In this document: one piece after another, positions 57,640-64,000 of the stretch
How the letters are laid out: each line of letters starts with the position of its first letter
Position numbering within the stretch: position 1 is the stretch's first letter
Made by a program: the position numbers and the translations under genes
Notes under the pieces: generated by a model
The model's input: only the letters and a program-made list of their open reading frames with translations
Told to the model about the DNA's origin: nothing
Databases searched by the model: none
Assembly (NCBI GenBank): GCA_944548615.1
Contig: OX155960.1
Location: forward strand, 30,161,973-30,225,972
DNA length: 64,000 bases
Reading direction: 5' to 3'
From: Micropterix aruncella
Lineage: Eukaryota; Arthropoda; Insecta; Lepidoptera; Micropterigidae

Positions 57640-58030
57640 TTTGATCTCAATCTGACTTGATTCGGCACGAAACTCACAATTCCGAAATGTTTCAGATCAG
57701 AATGCACTTTGTTTTTATCACCTTTCGTACGCAATATAATAACTATGAATAGGTACACAGTTCGCAAAGTACTTACTATGATGACGCCGCGACTGGCCGC
57801 GGTGAAACATAAAAAGCGGAACGGAACTGTCAAATGCCCAGGCTTGCAAGTCTTCTTTTTGTTATTTTATGGCAATCACTGATTGACGATACATTTCTGC
57901 CAGGTCGTTTTTGGAATTAATTTGATAATAATTTAGAAGACGGCATAAAACAACGAAACAACTGAAACTACCACCTATACGATGCACTGACAAAACTGCA
58001 ATGGCGGCTTCTGCAAAGAACCATATTATT
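57640..58030. promoter_or_regulatory. Probable 5' region of the CACTA gene unit
   Basis: Between the SAM-gene ATG (57639) and the right subterminal array. It must hold the promoter for the minus-strand genes if they are transcribed from this end. I see no clear TATA box. 'ggctagagcctatcgattgt'-like mixed-composition DNA surrounds it. Confidence 0.3.
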
Positions 58031-59235
58031 AAGCTCGTACTACTCTGTTAAAATCAACCAAGCAATCCGTTGTTTTCAAACGAGTGACTTGGTTGTTTTC
58101 AATGGAGCCAGAGTGGTCGGTTAAAAATAAGCAACCCGCTCGGTTAATTTCAACAGAGCCGAGCCATTCTGTTAAAAACAAACGAGTGGTCGGTTAAAAA
58201 TAACCAACCCGCTCGGTTAATTTCAACAGAGCCTAGCCATTCTGTTAAAAACAAACGAGTGGTCGGTTAAAAATAACCAACCCGCTCGGTTATTTTTAAC
58301 AGAGCCGAGCCACTCTGTTAAAAACAAACAAGTGGTCGGTTAAAAATAACCAACCCGCTCGGTTATTTTTAACAGAGCCGAGCCACTCTGTTAAAAACAA
58401 ACAAGTGGTCGGTTAAAAATAAGCAACCCGCTCGGTTAATTTCAACAGAGCCGAGCCATTCTGTTAAAAACAAACGAGTGATTGGTTAAAAATAACCAAC
58501 CCGCTCGGTTATTTTCAACAGAGCAGAGCCACTCTGTTAAAAACAAATAAGCCGTCGGTTAAAAATAAGCAACCCGCTCGGTGGTTATTTCAACAGAGCC
58601 AAGACACTGTTAAAAACAAATGAGTGGTCGGTTAAAAATACTCCACCATCTCGGTTATTTTTAACAGCTGAGCCACTCTGTTAAAAACAAACGAGTGATC
58701 GGTTAAAAATAACCGAACCACCTAAGTGGTTGTTTTCAACAGATCCGCTCGGTTATTGATAACCATGCGACTCGGTTGTTTTTAACAGACTCACTCTGTT
58801 GAATTTAACCGATCAGGTAAGGTTGTTTTCAAAAGAGTGACTCGGTTAATAACAACAGAGCCATTTGGTTGATTACTACCAACCTGCTCGATTACTTTCA
58901 ACCGTTTCGGCCATTCCGTTGAAAATAAACGAGAAATCGGTTAAAATTACCCGAGCCGTTCTGTTGTTTTCAATAGAGCCGCGCAATTACTTTCAACCGA
59001 GCAGCGCAGTTACAAACAGCCAAGACGTGACTTTAATATCTACAGAGTCGTTTGTTAATTGTAACCGATTTAACTCGGCTACAACAACCAATCGGTGTGT
59101 TATTATTAACCCACTCCCTGTAACAGTTCCAACTTGGTACTTTTTAACAACGGTACATTGGTTAATTTTAACCTTTGATTGGTTATTTTTAACCTTTTTT
59201 TTTTAACCGAGCTAAAATCGCACTCGGTTAAGCGT
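58031..59235. repeat. CACTA right subterminal array, 73-bp higher-order period
   Basis: The phrase GGTCGGTTAAAAATAACCAA recurs at 58188, 58261, 58334, 58407 and 58480 (variant), exactly 73 bp apart. Each 73-bp unit holds three ~24-bp submonomers ('ctctgttaaaaacaaacgag', 'tggtcggttaaaaataacc', 'gctcggttatttttaacag'), two of which are mutually inverted. The array decays into diverged units from about 58740 to the terminus. It shares the CGGTTA core with the left array. Confidence 0.93.
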
Positions 59236-59642
59236 TCGTTTTCTCAGTGAAGAAGTCTGGAGACTATAGAAATATACTGTCTCCTAAGCAGCGGGGGTTA
59301 ATGTTGACCTGTTATACCACTCTTAAGCCTTGGGCCACCCGACCCCGTGTGGCAGTACAGGCAAAGGACGCCCAGGTCCGCGATAAATTCAAACCAGTCG
59401 GGAGGACGGAGGTATCCTGAAGGTTAATTCCAGATGGAGTTGTTCCTACAAAACTGATAGTTAGGGAGCAAGGCCGCTCGCTGGGTACCTATCCTGGTGC
59501 CTTGCCTTAAGGCGTTGGCCTCTAACGGGCTTGGCGGAGCTGGACAGTAGATTGTGTTGTCTCTGTCTTCTACGCTCATCCGACAGCTGAAAGAATGATG
59601 GGTACGCCCGTTATAGTCGACACCGCCCTACTGTCGGTCCAT

Positions 59643-60225
59643 ATAAGTATAGCTACATATAATTGGATAATGAACTAATATTTCAAGCACCAACATTTCC
59701 ATGCGGCTTTTCGTTTTATTTCAGCTTCAATGCCAGGCCATATTATTTGCACAACGGGCGTAACGCACACCGAGTTTTGTAATTTTTGAATATTTTTTTT
59801 TACTTCACAATTTTTGCTTATTTATTTACACAACTCAACTTTTTACATGAAGACCAATACATGGATTTACGGGGCGACTTAATTTAGGTGTTTTATTTGT
59901 AGAAATCTGTATATTTTCCCAAACAAATGGCCTTTTTTAATCATGAAAAATTTTATGTAATGGTAGGTTCTTTGTTTTGGTAAGGGTAGGCCATTTCATT
60001 TTTCTTGAAGATATGTCTGTTATCCAGTTTGTTATTGTTTTTTTTTAATTTACAATGTAGTTTTTGCGCTTCACTTAAAAATACGTTTAAATAATTTCTT
60101 GGTAATTGTTAATTAGTGGCGAAAATTAACTACATACTCGTAATAATGGTATTTATATTTTAATTTCAAAAACAATAATCACAGCACTATTTCCACTGTA
60201 CAATTCAACATTCTTTTACAGCTGA
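59643..60225. other. AT-rich spacer
   Basis: No gene or classified repeat. Confidence 0.4.
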
Positions 60226-60620
60226 GCTCCCTTGCACACACACACACACATCTACACTTACACCCATTTCGCTCGTTTGTGGCATCCCTGCCCCGGCGAG
60301 TGTCCTCCGAGCTCGCTTTGTTTTGCCAATAAATAGCAATAAAGAACTAATCGGGGCCCATTCGAGCGCTCTCTGTTCTAATTCAATGGCTGCCAGGAAT
60401 TGTTGACTTTCGCTGAATAAATCGCCGCACTCTGCCCCTTTTTTCCCTGAAAGGGCCGCTCAAAAAGCCCTCTCTAATTAAAAGCACTAATTGACTGGAA
60501 TCTGTCGATAGGTGATGGGTTACACGCCGCGCTTGTAATAAAATAAAACAATAGAATGGAAAACCTCATTGCTTTCATCTCGATTAATGAAAATACGATA
60601 GATCTTAAGGAGAAAAGGGG
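60226..60620. other. Non-repetitive island with (CA)n (candidate CNE)
   Basis: A (CA)7 run at about 60236-60250 precedes unique GC-richer DNA ('cagtgcactaattgactgga'-like, 'cctctctaattaaaagcact', 'cgattaatgaaaatacg') with TAAT/ATTA cores. No ORF. Confidence 0.3.
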
Positions 60621-61195
60621 CTGTCACGATATCACGATTTTTTATGAAGAAATGCTAGAAATTAAAGGTATATGGTATTTAAAAGGGTATAGTAATTAAA
60701 ATTAATCGTAATTAGAATGAATGCCCATCATTACCGAGCGCGCCAATGTTTTTTAATTATTTTTTTAGTAGTATAGGGTCGGATAGTGTACCTTTTAACG
60801 AATATTTTCAAGGAAAAAATACCAATAAAAGGACTTCCTATATTTAAGACATTCAAAATATTGAAAAAAATATTTTTTAGAAAATCTAGTATAACGAGAC
60901 TTATGAGATTTTGCTGAAAACATGTTTTGGTAATTCGGTAGATCTTGTCCAAAGCTATTACCTCTTAAAATCTGTCGGTCTATTTCTAGTTCACAATGTA
61001 TAATATGTAGCAACTTTTTGCAAATAAGTGCTTATATATTGCTATGTCGTGCACGCCACTGGTCTTTAATATCTCAGATAGGAGCATTTTTGTTTAGCCA
61101 CATAGTAGAACCTTGCATTAGGTAATATTTTTAACACGCTTTTATTAGGTCGACCTGTATGTAACTAACTATGTAATGGAATCTAAGGTAACTAA
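60621..61195. other. AT-rich spacer
   Basis: Minus-strand frames at 60731-61013 have no recognisable domain. Confidence 0.35.
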
Positions 61196-61465
61196 TTTAA
61201 CCATTTTCCAAGGATCGTAGCGTCATGAAAATTGGCAGCTGTATGTAGTTCTGATGACAATACTGTCGAACTGATCTGATGATAAAGTCGGAAGATATGA
61301 ACTGGAACTTCATGATGGAACGTCATATCATAGCTGTATTTGGATTTGTTAGAAAAGTCTTGGAATGAACTTTGACCACGATTATGTTTCAAGGTCTGAT
61401 GATGAAGCCGGAAGATAGGCACTGACATTCCATGACGGAATATCCTATCAGAGCAGTGTTTGGAC
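61196..61465. repeat. Diverged tandem repeat, about 122-bp period
   Basis: 'ctgatgataaagtcggaaga' (about 61275) recurs as 'ctgatgatgaagccggaaga' (about 61397), and the following 'catgatggaacgtcatatca' recurs as 'catgacggaatatcctatca'. A partial third unit lies at about 61210. The minus-strand translation repeats 'FRLHHQ/FRLYHQ', but no protein family is recognised. Confidence 0.65.
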
Positions 61466-61529
61466 CGGCTTTGTGCATTTATAAAAGCGTGTTTTTAGTG
61501 TTTTTTTTTTAGTATTAATTTAATAATAT

Positions 61530-61800
61530 ATCTGCTGCTGCAGGCTCAGGAAACTGGAACATTTTCATAAATTATCTCTAATCAGATTAGGAACATTACC
61601 AGATTAAAGTCTATCTGTGTGTGTCTGTAATGTATATATGCCTCCACGATAGCGCCAAAACGCTTAATCCGATGAAGCTGAAATTTGGTATGCAGGAATC
61701 ATTTGGTTATGACAAGAGTTGAAAAGATTGTAGTTGAAATCAATCTACCAGTGGGCGCACTAGTCAAATATCATCCTTTAAATATTGGGCTTGAGAAACA
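61530..61800 (-). repeat. Family C repeat, inverted copy
   Basis: Complement of the 3' module: 'gcctccacgatagcgccaaa', 'cgcttaatccgatgaagctg', 'atttggttatgacaagagtt', 'gattaaagtctatctgtgtg'. No C/G tract in this copy. Confidence 0.65.
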
Positions 61801-62788
61801 AAAATCTAGTACACAGATGCCTTATTGGACGAAATTACATTGTGAATATCTCAATTTAATTTATTTGTGTACATTTTGTGTATATTAGTATTTTATATTA
61901 GTATGTATATTTATTTTAGATATTTATTCATTGTATTTATGTATTACTATATATAGGTGTTGGGTTTAATAATAATTTCTTACTACTATTTTTTTTGTAT
62001 GTTGGTATAACTCTTTGTGTGTATGTGTATTTGTATTATGCAAGAATGAATGTTTTGAACTTTATTCCAATAATAATTATATAACCGAACGTCATACCTG
62101 TCAGCTCGCAATATGCTTAGTTAAATATCAGCATCCCTAAATACGGGCGTTCTTGCTTAACTAGGTATGCGATGAGCCAACGGCTATGGGTTCAACTTGT
62201 TTTTCCTGCACGTTTTATTGTACTGTATACCGAATATTATAGCCATTCGTCTGTAAATCACGTTGTTTAAAATAAATAAATAAATAAAATATACAAGCTA
62301 CACTAATATTATGTAGTGCCCAAACTGAATAGTACCCATGCACAGAGATATTTTATATACTTGGCACCGTCGTTGTTCAATTAAACTAAGGATATACCCG
62401 GCATTTATACTCAAGGTTTAAATATAAAAATAATTAAACAAAAAAAGACTAACCCACTGGTTGATCACCCAGGGAAGGAAAGAAACTGAAAAATTAATTT
62501 GCTTTATTCCTAGCTAACTTACCATTCCTAACACATTATTATTCACCTACCATATATTTATGATTAGCATGCTTTTTGTTCTCTATATTATTATTATCAC
62601 ATACCTTTTAAGATTATTAGAAATTTTATTTTTTACTAAAATTTTAGTTTACTTGATTTTATTTTTCAGGGCATTCTTCAGCGTATTTTATTTTATTTAG
62701 CATTAGGGAGTACTTAATTATACGAATCTGAGCCTATCTTAGTGCGGACGTCTCGTGCGATCCAGTTAGGTTAGGTTTAATTTATTTG
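61801..62788. other. AT-rich stretch, nothing recognised
   Basis: Contains an (AAAT)n patch at about 62265-62290 ('aaataaataaataaaat'). No gene. Confidence 0.4.
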
Positions 62789-63834
62789 TAACTGATATTA
62801 CATACCCCACGATAACGGATATAATGTATGCCGATGATCATGCTTCGTAGCCGAAAGCCCAGATGGCCTGCAAAGGTTAATGACTAACCTCGACGTGTCA
62901 TGTAAGAACTTTGGCCTAAAAATCAGTGTGAAGAAAACCGAAGTGATGGCCAACACACTTAATGAAGAACCTATATCTATTAAGCTCGGAGAGACTCCTC
63001 TGAAGCAAGTGGACAAATTCAAATACCTTGGTAGCACTATAACAGCAAAATGTGACCTTGACTCTGAACTGAACGGGAGGATAGGAGCTGCTTCTGCAGC
63101 TTTCGGTAAACTCCGTAGCAAAGTCTTCAGCTCACACGACATCAAGCTGGGAAAAAAAGTGTCTGTCTACATGGCGATCGTCCTCCCAAACCTCCTCTAC
63201 TCGTCAGAGACATGGTGCCCATACCGAAAGTACATTCGCGCACTTGACAAATTCCACCTTCGATGCCTACGCGACTTAATGAACATCAAGTGGTCGGACC
63301 GTGTGAGGAACACGGAAGTTCTTCGACGCGCTAAAGTCAGCGGAATAGAAGCATGCATGATGCGACGACAGCTGAGATGGTGCGGACATGTCTCCCGTAT
63401 GCCTGATGAGAGAGTGGCAAAGCGTATCTTTTACGCTGAACTAAAGAACGGCAAGCGGAAACAAGGCGGCCAGCTCCTCAGATACAAGGATACTCAGAAG
63501 AGGCATATGAAAAGGTGCAACATTGAACCCTCTCAGTGGGAGAGTAAAGCGAAAGATCGCCCAGGATGGAGACTGCTAGTGCAGGGCAATGTAGATGATT
63601 TTGAAAAGAAGAGGCTGCTCGACTTAGATGCCAAGCGCGACGAGCTAAAGGCCCGACCACCGGCGGCCATAAAGTATAATTACGTCGATGGTGTCTTGAC
63701 TTGCGCCAAATGTGCACGCACATTCAAAGCCAAGATCGGCTACATCAGTCACCTGAGGGCTCACCAGCAAAACCCCCAACAAAGAATCTAGAATGCAATT
63801 GCTATGGCCGAATACGGCTATATAACTGATATTA
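62789..63834 (+). mobile_element. Short 5'-truncated LINE with 12-bp target-site duplication
   Basis: The inserted segment is 62801-63822 (1,022 bp), flanked by perfect TAACTGATATTA (62789-62800 and 63823-63834). It retains the end of RT from just before YADD, the C-terminal domain and a very short 3' UTR ending 'ccgaatacggctata' without a poly-A tail. Confidence 0.92.
62811..63791 (+). pseudogene. LINE reverse-transcriptase C-terminal part with terminal C2H2 finger, frameshifted
   Basis: The first frame reads ITDIMYADD (62811-62837) and then hits a stop at 62847. The continuing frame, from about 62841, is open to 63791 (303 codons after the ATG at 62880; no true start). Visible parts: the RT end with [11 protein letters not shown] and [42 protein letters not shown] with [14 protein letters not shown], a conserved C-terminal block; and a terminal zinc finger [21 protein letters not shown] (C-x2-C-x12-H-x3-H). 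This C-terminal arrangement is common to a group of animal LINEs, but I cannot fix the clade. One small indel lies between 62837 and 62845. Inactive fragment. Confidence 0.88.
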
Positions 63835-63879
63835 TGATTTTTTGTAAAATAAAGAATTTGAAAATTTGATTTTAAATTA

Positions 63880-64000
63880 CATTTTAATGAAATATTAATG
63901 CCGAGTCGCCGGAGGCTAGCCGAGAAACGAAGCGTGCCGCCCGAGGCGGTTGTGTAACGGAACCCAAGCGGTTTCGTCCGCCGGCCGTGAGTGTTCAAGA
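63880..64000. other. GC-rich sequence at window edge
   Basis: From about 63901 the DNA is abruptly GC-rich ('gtcgccggaggctagccgag', 'cgcccgaggcggttgtg', 'cgtccgccggccgtgag') and is cut by the window end. It could start an exon, a CpG-rich island or another repeat. Not decidable here. Confidence 0.3.

Larger units (their letters stand above)
49960..59251 (-). mobile_element. CACTA (EnSpm) DNA transposon, 9,288 bp
   Basis: Element at 49962-59249. Both ends read CACTGAGAAAACG inward (13-bp perfect terminal inverted repeat, extended by ACGCT(A/T)AA a few bases in). Flanks are AA/AA; comparison with the unoccupied family A site at 29679 supports a 2-bp duplication. Long subterminal tandem arrays lie inside both ends. 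Two minus-strand genes lie between: a spliced SAM-domain gene and a TNP2-like transposase. Termini beginning CACT(A/G), subterminal repeats and a TNP2-type transposase together define the CMC/EnSpm superfamily. A TTAA MITE and a tRNA-derived SINE are nested inside the left part. Confidence 0.93.
49701..59642 (+). repeat. Family A SINE-like repeat (type 2) split by the CACTA transposon
   Basis: Halves at 49712-49961 and 59250-59631 form one ~630-bp element. Outer direct repeats TGTCGCTCCAT (49701-49711) and TGTCGGTCCAT (59632-59642) differ at one base. It begins 'tggtagcgaatagtttcgtg' and ends 'gttatagtcgacaccgcccta'. The interrupted point corresponds to 'ctaattactgatggagtg' in the copy at 29679. 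Confidence 0.88.

Noticed and set aside
58031..59235. Telomeric or centromeric satellite
   Set aside because: The array ends exactly at the CACTA terminus and shares its core with the left subterminal array.
63645..63998. 117-codon minus-strand frame at the window edge
   Set aside because: Mostly antisense to the LINE 3' end and its AT-rich flank; no domain.

Overview
This is eukaryotic DNA from a gene-poor, repeat-dense nuclear region, most likely of an insect and probably a moth or butterfly. Lepidoptera is an inference. It rests on LINE/SINE tail sequences that resemble ones I know from lepidopteran genomes (remnants near 6,885, 16,845, 22,640 and 42,786), on Jockey-type and I-type LINEs, and on the AT-rich background with small GC-richer islands. 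I found no convincing host protein-coding gene, rRNA or functional tRNA gene. Every long ORF that I can identify belongs to a transposable element.

Layout. 1-14 kb: SINE-like 'family A' copies, copies of 'family B' (which carries 120-bp tandem units), several inverted-repeat (MITE-like) elements, and poly-C-bearing 'family C' copies. 14-31 kb: AT-rich DNA, non-repetitive islands, more A/B/C copies and a 912-bp TTAA-flanked element. 30.9-36.3 kb: an old CR1/L2-like LINE remnant, a hAT transposase fragment, a LINE C-terminal scrap, and a 5'-truncated I-like LINE whose remaining EN-RT-RNase H ORF is intact. 37-43 kb: a LINE remnant, a MITE and tRNA-derived SINEs. 43.6-49.0 kb: a family A copy split by a near-complete Jockey-clade LINE with an 11-bp target-site duplication. 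49.7-59.6 kb: another family A copy split by a 9,288-bp CACTA (EnSpm) DNA transposon. 62.8-63.8 kb: a short 5'-truncated LINE with a 12-bp duplication.

The CACTA element is the most notable object. It has CACTGAGAAAACG inverted termini and a 2-bp duplication. Its left subterminal array has a 23-bp period and its right array a 73-bp higher-order period, both built on a CGGTTA core. Two genes lie on the minus strand: a multi-exon gene whose first two exons encode a SAM domain, and a C2H2-finger transposase with TNP2-like motifs. Both appear slightly broken by frameshifts. A TTAA-type MITE and a tRNA-derived SINE have inserted into it, so the order of insertions can be read: family A, then CACTA, then MITE and SINE.

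Between repeats lie GC-richer islands with TAATTA-type cores and no coding signature. They are candidate conserved non-coding (enhancer-like) elements, but this cannot be decided from one sequence. Repeat family names A-D are local labels used here only.
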